This document shows positions 4,974 to 13,113 of a stretch of DNA of 26,232 bases, in pieces (within the stretch, counting starts at the first letter, position 1; each line of letters starts with the position of its first letter). Under the pieces are notes generated by a model that was given only the letters and a program-made list of their open reading frames with translations, had not been told where the DNA came from and ran no database searches. The stretch is from a virus: positions 1 to 26,232 of the IMG/VR virus record IMGVR_UViG_3300042556_000736. One strand, given 5' to 3'. A program made the translations under genes and the position numbers.

Positions 4974-7286
4974 CTATTTGACCAAGCGAACAGCGGACGG
5001 CGGTGGTGTTTCCTCCACCATGCGCCGGAGTTCTGACTTACTGGCCGTGTCGGCTAGCTCTGGCGCACAAAATATATGCTTCTTAGTTCCAAACTCGCGT
5101 GACGCTAACCGCCCCATGTCTATCCAACCGGCTTCTTTGAGCGCGTGCAAGAGCGCCTGCTGCACCACGCGGGTATTCATCGGCGCACCGCCCTGTAGCC
5201 GGTCACAGAGGCTATAGAACGGTGCAGCCACGACACCACCGGAAAACTCGCCCAGACGGCGCTCAATCATCTCGACCAGATACGACTCGGCGGTCGATCT
5301 GCCCTGCTCGATCATGATGATCTTGGCCTCGGTCAGCGGTGGAGTGGCGCCAGGATTGAACCGCGACACGTCACGCTCGTAAAGCCAGCCGGCAGCCACC
5401 GCCAGCCCGCCGGTTTTGTACCAGTCCCAGATCGCGCAGGCTTCTGACTCGGTCATGCGTGGCGCCTCGGAGTACGTCACAAACCACCGGCGGTCGTCGC
5501 CTGCTAACGAGATCGGGACACGCTCATTGGAAAACGCAAGAACGAAGATACGGTTTAATGCCTGATACGGGTGCATGCCCTTGCGGTTCACCTGCAAAAA
5601 GTCCGGCGGCGCTGCAATGATGGGCTTTAGATGGTTTTCGAGCGCCCTGCGGTCTTTCGCTTCCGCCTGCCGCAGCTCTTCAAACACCATGACTTCAGAC
5701 TCGTACGCGTAACCCCATTGCGACTGTATTTCCTCGTTACGCACGATTGACACGTTCGCGAGCGACTCGCCGCCGATGCCCCACAAGAACGGCTGCCAAA
5801 GGGTGTCCTTGCCGGAGCCTGGGTGACCGATATGCAGTACAGCGTGATTGATCTTGCGGTTCGGGTGCTGGAGCTTGTGCGCCATCACGTCAAGAACGTG
5901 ATTGCGCTCGACCGGGTCGGGCAACATGCGCTCGACATGATCAAGCCACACCTGCGCGTTGCCCGACTTGACCGGCGGACGGTGGTCGACCCACCGATTG
6001 CCGTACACTTGCCCCTCACGCGACACTAAAACGGTCTCGCCAGCGGCGTACGTGATGCCACTGATGGTCAGCGCGTCCTTTGCCTGCCGGTTCTCATCAA
6101 AGCATATTGACGCCTCAACACGGCGTTTCTGCTTGCTCGGGTGGATTGAAAAGCAGGTGACGTGTCGAAAGAGTGCATTAAAAGTACCGCGACTAATCTC
6201 GCGCCGATCGTCCATGTCAAAGTACGCATCTTCGTTTTGAATGTACGCAAAGCGCTTGTACCAATCATCTTTCGTTGTCCTATCCAGTTGTTTTTTCTCA
6301 ACTTCTGCAATGACTTCCGCGCCCTTGTCAGGAAACGCTTCAGTCGGTGTCAGTTTGGATAGCGCCGCGTCCATCGCGTGAGCCAGCAGCTCTTCACGCA
6401 AGCCAGGCGCGTGCTTGGGGCCGCCATTCTCAGCGACCCAATCCAAAAACGCATGCGAGTCGAAGTCAACGCAGTGCGAATGCAGGCATCGATAAGACCG
6501 TGTTGACGGGCTGTAGCCGCCTTCGGGGTTGCCGTCTGTGTGCTGATCCTTATTCGGGCAGATGACAGCCGCCCACCCGCGCGTGTTCGGTGTGGACAGT
6601 AAGACGCCCTGCGCGGACAGCCACGCCATCACGTCATCCGCACCATCGTCTGAGAGCCGGATAGGACGCACGCCCAAGGATGATGGCTCGGACGGCGTGA
6701 CGCCTAAAGCTGCGCAGATTTCGGGCAGAGTGAACTCGCGGTCTGGGTGGAACTCGACCAGGCGCGACGCGAACAGCTCGCGGCCTGGCTTGATGTTGAT
6801 CGACCCCGGCAGGCGGAAGTTGCGCACCGCATTGTTGGCGCCTGGGTCGCAGTAGCCGGCCTTGATAATGGCATCAATGGCTGCGGCGTACTCACCCTTC
6901 GTCGGCTGCTCCGAGAATGCGTAACCCCACTGAAACGACCCCTCGGACGTCTCCATGATCCAAGTCGGCGCAAGAGGTGGGATGTTGGGTGCCTTCTCAG
7001 GATCGCCCACGTCATCCAGCACCATCACAAGAACGTAGTCGCAATTCTCTTTAGACGCGGACACATGGCCGTCCTTGAAGCGGTCGATGATGAAGCTTGC
7101 CGTGTTGCCGTAGATCGCCCAGTCGGGCTTGGTCGGATAGTCCGGCAGGTACGCCGGCCATGTGCAGATCACAGCGCCGTCTGGGTGCAGCTGCACCTGA
7201 CCGCCCTTCAATTTGGGCTTTTGACGGATGACGAGCGCCGTCTCACCCATCGGGGCAAGATTAGTATAAAATTCTAGGAATTCCAT
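4974..7286 (-). CDS. Primase/helicase fusion: RepB-like primase plus SF3 helicase
   Basis: A 770-residue replication protein. The N-terminal part has RepB/AEP-like primase signs: VMVLDDVGD at 88-96 with D91 and D92, and RNFRLPGSINIK at 155-166. A likely zinc site follows: C243, H249, C267 and C272. The C-terminal part is an SF3/D5-like helicase with Walker A GHPGSGKDT at 487-495, Walker B EVMVFEEL at 531-538, motif C FVLAFSNE at 581-588, and Arg 599/600 as arginine-finger candidates. It would unwind and prime phage DNA. AAGGA lies upstream of the ATG. Domain order recalls phage P4 alpha, whose origin also has iterons. It is the last gene of the leftward replication operon. Confidence 0.88.
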   Translation of the reverse strand: MEFLEFYTNLAPMGETALVIRQKPKLKGGQVQLHPDGAVICTWPAYLPDYPTKPDWAIYGNTASFIIDRFKDGHVSASKENCDYVLVMVLDDVGDPEKAPNIPPLAPTWIMETSEGSFQWGYAFSEQPTKGEYAAAIDAIIKAGYCDPGANNAVRNFRLPGSINIKPGRELFASRLVEFHPDREFTLPEICAALGVTPSEPSSLGVRPIRLSDDGADDVMAWLSAQGVLLSTPNTRGWAAVICPNKDQHTDGNPEGGYSPSTRSYRCLHSHCVDFDSHAFLDWVAENGGPKHAPGLREELLAHAMDAALSKLTPTEAFPDKGAEVIAEVEKKQLDRTTKDDWYKRFAYIQNEDAYFDMDDRREISRGTFNALFRHVTCFSIHPSKQKRRVEASICFDENRQAKDALTISGITYAAGETVLVSREGQVYGNRWVDHRPPVKSGNAQVWLDHVERMLPDPVERNHVLDVMAHKLQHPNRKINHAVLHIGHPGSGKDTLWQPFLWGIGGESLANVSIVRNEEIQSQWGYAYESEVMVFEELRQAEAKDRRALENHLKPIIAAPPDFLQVNRKGMHPYQALNRIFVLAFSNERVPISLAGDDRRWFVTYSEAPRMTESEACAIWDWYKTGGLAVAAGWLYERDVSRFNPGATPPLTEAKIIMIEQGRSTAESYLVEMIERRLGEFSGGVVAAPFYSLCDRLQGGAPMNTRVVQQALLHALKEAGWIDMGRLASREFGTKKHIFCAPELADTASKSELRRMVEETPPPSAVRLVK

Positions 7287-7303
7287 TGCAGTCCTTGTAG
7301 TTG

Positions 7304-7332
7304 AAAGAGCCGCCCTGCCAGGCGGCTTTTTT
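7304..7332 (+). terminator. Hairpin with T6 tail, rightward orientation, inside the leftward operon
   Basis: GCCGCC (7309-7314) pairs with GGCGGC (7321-7326), extended by A-T pairs, and six T follow on the plus strand. On the minus strand, the direction of both flanking genes, the stem is followed only by CTTTC. It sits between the polymerase stop and the primase ribosome site. It could stop antisense transcription, attenuate readthrough into the primase gene or stabilise processed mRNA. Confidence 0.6.
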
Positions 7333-7333
7333 A

Positions 7334-9301
7334 TTAGCCCTTGCCGTATCTGTCCATCACTTCTACTTCAGCGGACAAAGGCAGTCCAGCCGCCCAATCA
7401 GGCGGCGTACACATCACTTGCTTTAGGGTATTGGGTGCATCAGGGTCAGCCGTCTCCAGAACGATCTCGTCATGCACATGCAGCACTACGTCAGGAAGCT
7501 GGCGTAAAGCGTGCCGCAGCAGATCGTTGGCGACCGCTTGCGTTATATTCTCACAGGCGAGCCCGCGCCACAAGCGTGCCCGTGGCCATTCCTTCGCATC
7601 CGCTGCCGGCTTCCAGGCTGCTTTGACGTACGTGATCTCGTCACCCTCAAACTTAGCAAATGGATAGCACAAGACACGCCCACTGGGCAGCGCGTACCAG
7701 AGGTGTTGACCGTCATACAGGTAGGTGACCCGACCGGCTGAGAACTCGCGGTTAGGGTTGCGTAGCGCCCGCGTGTAGGCGTCCTCGAGCTTGCCCCAAT
7801 AACGTACCGCCCACGCATTAGCGCGTCGCCATGCGTCTACAATGCGGCGAGAATCGGACTCGGGCATGAAGACACCATAATTGCGACCCATCGCTGAGAA
7901 GGCGCCGATCGACCCACCGAAGCCAAGTGACAGAATGGCAACCTTGCCGATCTGGCGCTGGTCTTTGTCAACGGCATCCTCGGCCACGCGGTAGATGCCG
8001 GCGGCCTCACGCTTGTAGATGTCGCGACCCTCACGGAAGACTTGCAACACGTCGTCGGCCTGCGGGTCGGCTGACGCCCAGGCGGTCACCCGTGCTTCGA
8101 CCGCTGACCAGTCGGCGACCACAAACTGCTTGCCGGGCGCGGGTATCAGTGCGGGCCGGAGCATTCCTTTGAGAACATCCGTAACGCGTTTTCCAAATCT
8201 TGGGACGATGCTGTGGCCTCTGACCATAGCGTGCCTAACGTCATCTGGGGCTGCTGCGCACTTGCGCGTAAAGTTGTGAACTTGCGCGCCATAGCTTGAA
8301 GCTCTTCCGGTGGCAGAACCTCCTGCAAAAACGAAAGCACCTCGTACTCGGTGATCGTCTTCATCTGCCAGACTCGCAAGGCGGCTGAACTTCGCAACTG
8401 ACGACGCCCAGAGGTCATCTGCGCATTGAATGACGTCCGCAACAGTGGTCGGAATCTCATCGGGGTTTTCCTCGGCAAAAGCCAGTAAATTGGCACGTAC
8501 GGACTTGTCGATAGAATACTTCAAGTCGCCGTCCTTGTACGTCTCCATCATCTTCAGCGCCTGCGACCCAACGCGCTCCATCACCCACGACTTCATCTTG
8601 GGGCTGCGCACGGACTTGATCGCACCTGCGGTTAGGTCGGCGACCAGTGTCTCGATCTCTTCAAGCTCGACCGATGCGTAGCGGATTGCAGCCTGTGCCA
8701 GTGGCAGGTCAAGCAGCACGCCACGGTCGTTGATGCGCTCGTTCGTATGGTAGTCGGCCAGCTCCTCGTCCGATAGCGGGCGCATGGCCTTACTGATGGC
8801 GCGCATGGCACGGACATCTTGTTCACAATAACGAATCATCTCGGCCATCAGCTCTGGCGAATTGTTAAACGATCCATCTGCGCGAGGGACGGAAAGAAGT
8901 CGGATAAGCTGGCTTCCTCGGTGGTCTTTTCGCATGACGCTGGAGATGGCGCGTCCGACATCTTCAAGGCTGCCAGGTAAGCAGTTAGCACGCGCTTGTG
9001 TAGCGGTGCAGACGAACTGCTCGAGTTGAAAGTTACACTGTAGGACGTACCAGAAGATGAGGCGCTCAAAGGCAGCATTGTGCGCGTAGATTCGCCCCTT
9101 GTGATGCCGAACCGACTCAGGGAACGGCTGATCGGGAGTCCAGGTGACAACTTCATCGTCATCAAACGCGTAGGACATACAAAGTACATCGGTGGTTCCA
9201 TCTTGCGCATAGTTGTAAACCCCTTTAGAGGACAGGTCGCAACGCGACCGGGTTTCAAAGTCAAGCCAGAGTATTGTCATGGTAGGGGTGACCCCTGTCA
9301 T
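7334..9301 (-). CDS. polA: Family A DNA polymerase with 3'-5' exonuclease domain
   Basis: A 655-residue replicative polymerase. The DnaQ-like proofreading domain appears intact: DFE at 14-16, HNAAFE at 74-79 and Y158-x3-D162. Polymerase motif A is VVADWSAVEARVTAW with D397. Motif B is R449-x3-K453 followed by AILSLGFGG. Motif C is HVHDE with D611. The residue aligning with Pol I F762 is Leu457. There is no 5'-3' exonuclease domain, as in phage enzymes. The first ATG at 9301 has no clear ribosome site; ATG at 9280 (MTILWLDFE) may be the true start. The next gene downstream encodes the primase/helicase. Confidence 0.93.
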   Translation of the reverse strand: MTGVTPTMTILWLDFETRSRCDLSSKGVYNYAQDGTTDVLCMSYAFDDDEVVTWTPDQPFPESVRHHKGRIYAHNAAFERLIFWYVLQCNFQLEQFVCTATQARANCLPGSLEDVGRAISSVMRKDHRGSQLIRLLSVPRADGSFNNSPELMAEMIRYCEQDVRAMRAISKAMRPLSDEELADYHTNERINDRGVLLDLPLAQAAIRYASVELEEIETLVADLTAGAIKSVRSPKMKSWVMERVGSQALKMMETYKDGDLKYSIDKSVRANLLAFAEENPDEIPTTVADVIQCADDLWASSVAKFSRLASLADEDDHRVRGAFVFAGGSATGRASSYGAQVHNFTRKCAAAPDDVRHAMVRGHSIVPRFGKRVTDVLKGMLRPALIPAPGKQFVVADWSAVEARVTAWASADPQADDVLQVFREGRDIYKREAAGIYRVAEDAVDKDQRQIGKVAILSLGFGGSIGAFSAMGRNYGVFMPESDSRRIVDAWRRANAWAVRYWGKLEDAYTRALRNPNREFSAGRVTYLYDGQHLWYALPSGRVLCYPFAKFEGDEITYVKAAWKPAADAKEWPRARLWRGLACENITQAVANDLLRHALRQLPDVVLHVHDEIVLETADPDAPNTLKQVMCTPPDWAAGLPLSAEVEVMDRYGKG

Positions 9302-9424
9302 CTTGCCAGCATCAGGTCGAACCGACCAAGGAAGAGCCTGATGATTAGATGACCGGGGTCATAGAAAAGGTGGGGTACTCGCTGCGTCCGTCAACCGCCC
9401 GGCATCCGCTTTCCCCCATGCTAC

Positions 9425-10090
9425 TTAGCCGCGACGGCGGCGGGCAGGTGCTGCTTCGGCTGCAGGCGCTTCTTCAGCTTCGGCTTCTTCTGCTTTTACT
9501 TCACCATCCATCGACATCCAATCAACAACCTTAAAAATTGGGTTGAAGATTTTTCCGTACTTTTTGTGTTTGTACGGCTCTGCGACAAGTTGAATCACTG
9601 GCACAGGCTTGCTTGGGTCTTTCTTCACTTGCTCTGCAATAGCGATAGCGATGTTTTGCCAGCCTTTTTTACCTCCCACAGAGGTAGCAGCGTATCGTGC
9701 TTCCATACCTTCATCTTCGCCGCTCAAGCATTTGAGTGACATACCCACTTGCTTTTGCCAGCCCAACGTTGAATGCGCAGGCGCTGCAGGTGTTTCCGGT
9801 AACGGGTCAGACACCGACGCCATCATCTCACCAAGCACGGTGCCTGCTGCCGGAGTATCGTCGCCGCCCCACGCAATGTAGCCGTGAGTAAACGAATAGG
9901 GATTCACTGCCCACGTTGCGTCTTCATCAACTTCGGTTTGGTCTGCACCAAACACCCAGTGACCGGTCTTGTCCATTTTCAGGATAACCGTGCCGCCAGC
10001 ACCAACGTCAATATCAACCGAACGCAACGCAGTAGCGATCGAATCTACTGAAGGAAGGTTTGCACTCTGAAAGTTTACTAGATTAGACAT
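9425..10090 (-). CDS. Candidate phage ssDNA-binding or replication accessory protein
   Basis: A 221-residue protein preceded by AAGGA and encoded between the DUF2800 nuclease and the polymerase, a place often taken by phage ssDNA-binding proteins. It has a globular region of about 190 residues with aromatic and glycine-rich strands (TGHWVFGADQTEV, YSFTHGYIAWGG, KKGWQNIAIAIAEQV). A low-complexity tail follows (EVKAEEAEAEEAPAAEAAPA) and ends in RRRRG. Acidic tails are usual in ssDNA-binding proteins, but an Arg terminus is not. The role is inferred from position and architecture; no OB-fold was recognised directly. Confidence 0.6.
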   Translation of the reverse strand: MSNLVNFQSANLPSVDSIATALRSVDIDVGAGGTVILKMDKTGHWVFGADQTEVDEDATWAVNPYSFTHGYIAWGGDDTPAAGTVLGEMMASVSDPLPETPAAPAHSTLGWQKQVGMSLKCLSGEDEGMEARYAATSVGGKKGWQNIAIAIAEQVKKDPSKPVPVIQLVAEPYKHKKYGKIFNPIFKVVDWMSMDGEVKAEEAEAEEAPAAEAAPARRRRG

Positions 10091-10101
10091 GATTGTTTCC
10101 T

Positions 10102-11223
10102 TTACTGTAGTTTATTTAAAGCCGCCGTAAGCTGGCGACCAATTTGCAACACCGCTGGCCTCGGGTCAGATTCCGGTGCCAACGTACTCCCCGACGAGAT
10201 CGATACAACCAAATCCGACGGGAAATCTAGTGTAGTCTTTTTCAAGACTTTTTCAAGCTGTGCGGGCGATTTAATTTTTGTGTCGTAGGCGTCTTCTACG
10301 CCATTCGCATCCGCCCACGCTTCAATCCTTGCCTCGTCCACCCACTGGCGTGTGCCACGCTTGGCGACCAGTTTGTAGCCTGGCACGGGGCGCTCGTTCT
10401 CAAGCATCTGGAACGCAAGCGCCCGCAGCTCTTTAATGTAATCCTCCAGCATATCAGCCTGACGCAGCTGCGTTGCGATCTGTTCTGCCGGCAACGCTGC
10501 GAGCTGCACCTTCAATGCACGATCAGCTGCACCGGTCATGCGTGGGCAGATGGGTTTTGCCGCACACCAGCGGCAGTGGTCGCCGGTTGCAAACGGCGCC
10601 TCTGGCCATGATGAAAGACGCACAGCGTACAAGAGTTCTTGCTCAAACTCTTTGATGCGCGCAGGTGTTGTCACCCAACGGCGAATCGATGGCGGCTGCA
10701 CAATGACGCACTCGATCTCTTCAGCGCCTTCGAACACCCATTGCGCAGCTGGCGTTCTCATGGCTGCTGCTGCGTAAAATAAGAGCTGAGGATTGTTTTC
10801 AGCATCCACAAGTACGCCATCGCCAAATTTCCAATCAAGAACGATCGCGCGTTTACCTTTACGCCCAAGTAAGTCAGTGCTACCAAAGACACCAGGCAGA
10901 AAATCGCCAAAGGCAACTCGGGTTTCAACCATGTACTCCATCTTTTTTTCGGGATCGACTTCGTCGAGTAACGCAAGAGCGGGGATAATCTTTTCATCGA
11001 GTAGCTCCGGTGTGAGTATCTGATCTTTGTACTGCGCGCCCAAGCACTGCTCTGGCCGCTTGTCGAACTCCAAGAGTTCGGCAATGACATTATGCAAAAG
11101 AGTTCCGCGTGCTGCGTGTTCGGACTCGGCTTGTGGTGGCATCTGTTGCACTAGCTTGACTGATGCCGGGCAGTTGATGACGCGTTTGGCGGTGCTACCG
11201 CCGACGATATTGGAATGTGACAT
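10102..11223 (-). CDS. DUF2800 Cas4/RecB-like nuclease
   Basis: With the start at ATG 11223 (GGGAG at 9-base spacing) the protein has 373 residues. The frame remains open to 11316, but that longer start would precede the promoter. PD-(D/E)XK signs are GTLLHN at 40-45, GSTD with D117, D130-W-K132 and the Q146 region. One early cysteine (C18) plus C217-x2-C220-x5-C226 matches the four-cysteine Fe-S arrangement of AddB and Cas4 nucleases. It would process DNA ends in replication or recombination. It is the first gene of the leftward replication operon, 11 bp before the ssDNA-binding candidate. Confidence 0.85.
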   Translation of the reverse strand: MSHSNIVGGSTAKRVINCPASVKLVQQMPPQAESEHAARGTLLHNVIAELLEFDKRPEQCLGAQYKDQILTPELLDEKIIPALALLDEVDPEKKMEYMVETRVAFGDFLPGVFGSTDLLGRKGKRAIVLDWKFGDGVLVDAENNPQLLFYAAAAMRTPAAQWVFEGAEEIECVIVQPPSIRRWVTTPARIKEFEQELLYAVRLSSWPEAPFATGDHCRWCAAKPICPRMTGAADRALKVQLAALPAEQIATQLRQADMLEDYIKELRALAFQMLENERPVPGYKLVAKRGTRQWVDEARIEAWADANGVEDAYDTKIKSPAQLEKVLKKTTLDFPSDLVVSISSGSTLAPESDPRPAVLQIGRQLTAALNKLQ

Positions 11224-11256
11224 TGAACTGTACTCCCGTGTAGTGATTGAGCCTCG

Positions 11257-11285
11257 ACTGTAGACCCTAAAATAATCCTTGTCAA
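11257..11285 (-). promoter_or_regulatory. Sigma-70 promoter for the leftward replication operon
   Basis: On the minus strand TTGACA (11285-11280) is followed by a 17-bp spacer and TACAGT (11262-11257). The -35 is perfect and the -10 has four of six consensus bases. Transcription would begin near 11250, giving a leader of about 27 nt with GGGAG before ATG 11223. The position supports the shorter DUF2800 start. Confidence 0.8.
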
Positions 11286-11307
11286 ATACTTTTTGATGCC
11301 TTATATT
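11279..11307 (+). promoter_or_regulatory. Sigma-70 promoter for the rightward nuclease/helicase operon
   Basis: TTGTCA (11279-11284), a 17-bp spacer and TATATT (11302-11307) each match five of six consensus bases. The -35 shares five bases with the opposing promoter's -35. The expected start point, about 11314-11315, falls on the ATG of the first gene, so the mRNA would be leaderless. Confidence 0.75.
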
Positions 11308-11314
11308 TCGCAGC

Positions 11315-11587
11315 ATGTTAGAAAAAGAAATCGAGAACTACTTTGTTTGGACGGTCGAGCGTGCTGGCGGCAAGACGTACAAGTTCAGGTCAGTCAACCA
11401 GCGCGGTGTAAGTGACCGCATCGCTTGTATGCCTGATGGCAGCACATGGTTTGTCGAATTGAAAACCAAAGGTGGTCGGTTGTCAGAGCTGCAAAAGATA
11501 TTTCGCAACGACGTGTTGCGCTTAAAACAAAACTACGCCTGTTTATGGTCGAAGGAGATGATTGATGAGTGGATTAGAGAGAGATGA
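11315..11587 (+). CDS. VRR-NUC domain nuclease
   Basis: A 90-residue stand-alone VRR-NUC protein of the PD-(D/E)XK superfamily, related to Holliday-junction resolvase-like and structure-specific nucleases. Key residues are E5, GVSDR with D34, VELKTKGG with E48 and K50, and Q60. No Shine-Dalgarno sequence precedes the ATG. An in-frame stop lies 18 bp upstream with no other start between, so the start is fixed and the message is probably leaderless. It heads the operon with the SNF2 helicase, a common phage pairing for branched-DNA processing. Confidence 0.9.
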   Translation: MLEKEIENYFVWTVERAGGKTYKFRSVNQRGVSDRIACMPDGSTWFVELKTKGGRLSELQKIFRNDVLRLKQNYACLWSKEMIDEWIRER

Positions 11588-11786
11588 CATCCTGCACATG
11601 GTTCGCGAAGTTGCTGACAAAGACAAGGTCGACCCTATGCATAACGACATGGTGACGCTAACCGTTGACGAGCTGGGCAGGCTGTTGGCAGCAGAACGCG
11701 AGGCGTGTGCTGTGATTGCGTTTAACGCGAAGACATACCTAGAGGCCGCCGCAGCTATCCGCGCCAGAGGCAACGATGCAGCTTAG
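11565..11786 (+). CDS. Small helical phage protein between nuclease and helicase genes
   Basis: The ATG at 11565 follows AAGGAG and gives 73 residues; a TTG one codon earlier is less likely. The protein is charged and helical (ILHMVREVADKDKVD, VTLTVDELGRLLAAEREACAVIAFNAKTY, then an Ala-rich helix). It overlaps the nuclease gene by 23 bp and the helicase gene by 11 bp. I recognise no function; similar short proteins with LERLAAAERE-like helices are common in phages. Confidence 0.7.
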   Translation: MSGLERDDILHMVREVADKDKVDPMHNDMVTLTVDELGRLLAAEREACAVIAFNAKTYLEAAAAIRARGNDAA

Positions 11787-13113
11787 ACCTTACCAAGATG
11801 AAGCAGCTGACTTCCTGTACGAGCGTGACCGGGCGATGATCTTGGCGCCCGTGGGCGCAGGCAAGACGGCCATCACACTGACCGCTATGCAGGCGATGGT
11901 CAAGGACGGCTACGCGTCACGCTTTCTTGTCTTGGCACCTAAGCGTGTCTGCACGGATGTATGGCCGATCGAGGTGCCCAAGTGGGCGCCAGAGTTAGAC
12001 CACCGCGTGGCCGTGGGCGCGCCTAAAGATCGAGCGGCAGCACTGCGCTCGTTCGTAGCCGTAGTGGTCACTAACTACGACAACATCCAGTGGCTAGCCG
12101 AGCAGGACTTGTCTGATTTTGACGCGATCGTGTTCGACGAGTTGACCAAACTGAAGAACCCGTCAGGCACACGCTTCAAAGCACTGCACAAAGTGATCGA
12201 CCAGTTCAAGATTCGCTGGGGTCTGACCGGATCGTTCACCAGTAACGGCCTGGAAGACGTCTTCGGTCAGTGCAAGATCGTCGATGAGAAGCTCTTAGGC
12301 CGTGCCAAAGGCGCCTTCCTGCAGCAATACTTTGTATGTATGAACCGCGACTTCGGCGAGTGGTTGCCACGCCCAGGTGCCCTGCCGCTGGTTATGGAGC
12401 GCATCAAGCCAGCGACGTTCGTACTGGAGCCGGGCGTTTACAAGGACAAGCTGCCACCCTGTCATGTGGTCGAGCTGCGCAGCCAGCTGGACGACCGCGC
12501 GCCATACGAGAAAATGAAGCGTGATTTTGTGGTGCAGTTTCCAACGGCTGAGATTTTAGCGGCTAACGCTGCTGCCGTTACATCAAAGTTGCAACAGATG
12601 GCGTCTGGGTTTGTTTACGACAGCACCCGCGTGGCGTCCGCTGTGCCGGGTCAGTTCACATCCAGCAAGACGGCGGTGTGGTTTAGCAGTCACAAGTTTG
12701 ATCGATTAGACGAACTACTAGAGGAGAACCAACATGCGAATACGCTTATCGTTTACCAGTTTCAGGAAGAGGTGGCAGAACTTCGTCGCCGCTATCCAAG
12801 GCTTGCCACCCTCGACGACACCGACGCCATCAAACGATGGAACGCCGGACAAATCGAACTCCTTGCCGTCCATCCTAAGTCAGCGGGACATGGACTTAAT
12901 CTACAGCACGGGGGAAGCCACATGGTATTTCTGTCGTTGCCGTGGAGCCTGGAGCTGTACGAACAAACCGTTGGACGGCTGCACCGTTCCGGGCAACTGC
13001 ACGACGTCTGGGTCTATATCCTACTCGCCGAGAAGACAGTTGACGAAAAGATCTGGGCAGCCCTGCACGACAAACGAGCAATTTCCGACATAGCGATGGA
13101 GGCACTGAAATGA
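11776..13113 (+). CDS. SNF2/DEAD-like DNA helicase
   Basis: A 445-residue superfamily 2 helicase of the short phage SNF2 type. The N-terminal RecA-like lobe has RPYQDEA at 4-10 (Q-motif-like), Walker A APVGAGKT at 24-31, DELT at 121-124 (motif II) and LTGSFTSN at 150-157 (motif III). The C-terminal lobe has ANTLIVYQFQ at 321-330, GHGLNLQ at 371-377 and QTVGRLHRSGQ at 397-407 (motif VI with Arg finger). It likely remodels replication or recombination intermediates together with the VRR-NUC nuclease encoded upstream. It is complete, and its stop overlaps the next start as ATGA. Confidence 0.92.
   Translation: MQLRPYQDEAADFLYERDRAMILAPVGAGKTAITLTAMQAMVKDGYASRFLVLAPKRVCTDVWPIEVPKWAPELDHRVAVGAPKDRAAALRSFVAVVVTNYDNIQWLAEQDLSDFDAIVFDELTKLKNPSGTRFKALHKVIDQFKIRWGLTGSFTSNGLEDVFGQCKIVDEKLLGRAKGAFLQQYFVCMNRDFGEWLPRPGALPLVMERIKPATFVLEPGVYKDKLPPCHVVELRSQLDDRAPYEKMKRDFVVQFPTAEILAANAAAVTSKLQQMASGFVYDSTRVASAVPGQFTSSKTAVWFSSHKFDRLDELLEENQHANTLIVYQFQEEVAELRRRYPRLATLDDTDAIKRWNAGQIELLAVHPKSAGHGLNLQHGGSHMVFLSLPWSLELYEQTVGRLHRSGQLHDVWVYILLAEKTVDEKIWAALHDKRAISDIAMEALK

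Noticed and set aside
6747-7277. Plus-strand frame of 176 codons opposite the primase N-terminus
   Set aside because: It is antisense to the conserved primase domain, shows no motif and would lie beyond the operon terminator at 4937-4969.
9345-9419. A 24-codon minus-strand frame in the gap between the ssDNA-binding candidate and the polymerase gene
   Set aside because: There is no clear ribosome site and its composition does not suggest a peptide. The 123-bp gap more likely holds untranslated mRNA.
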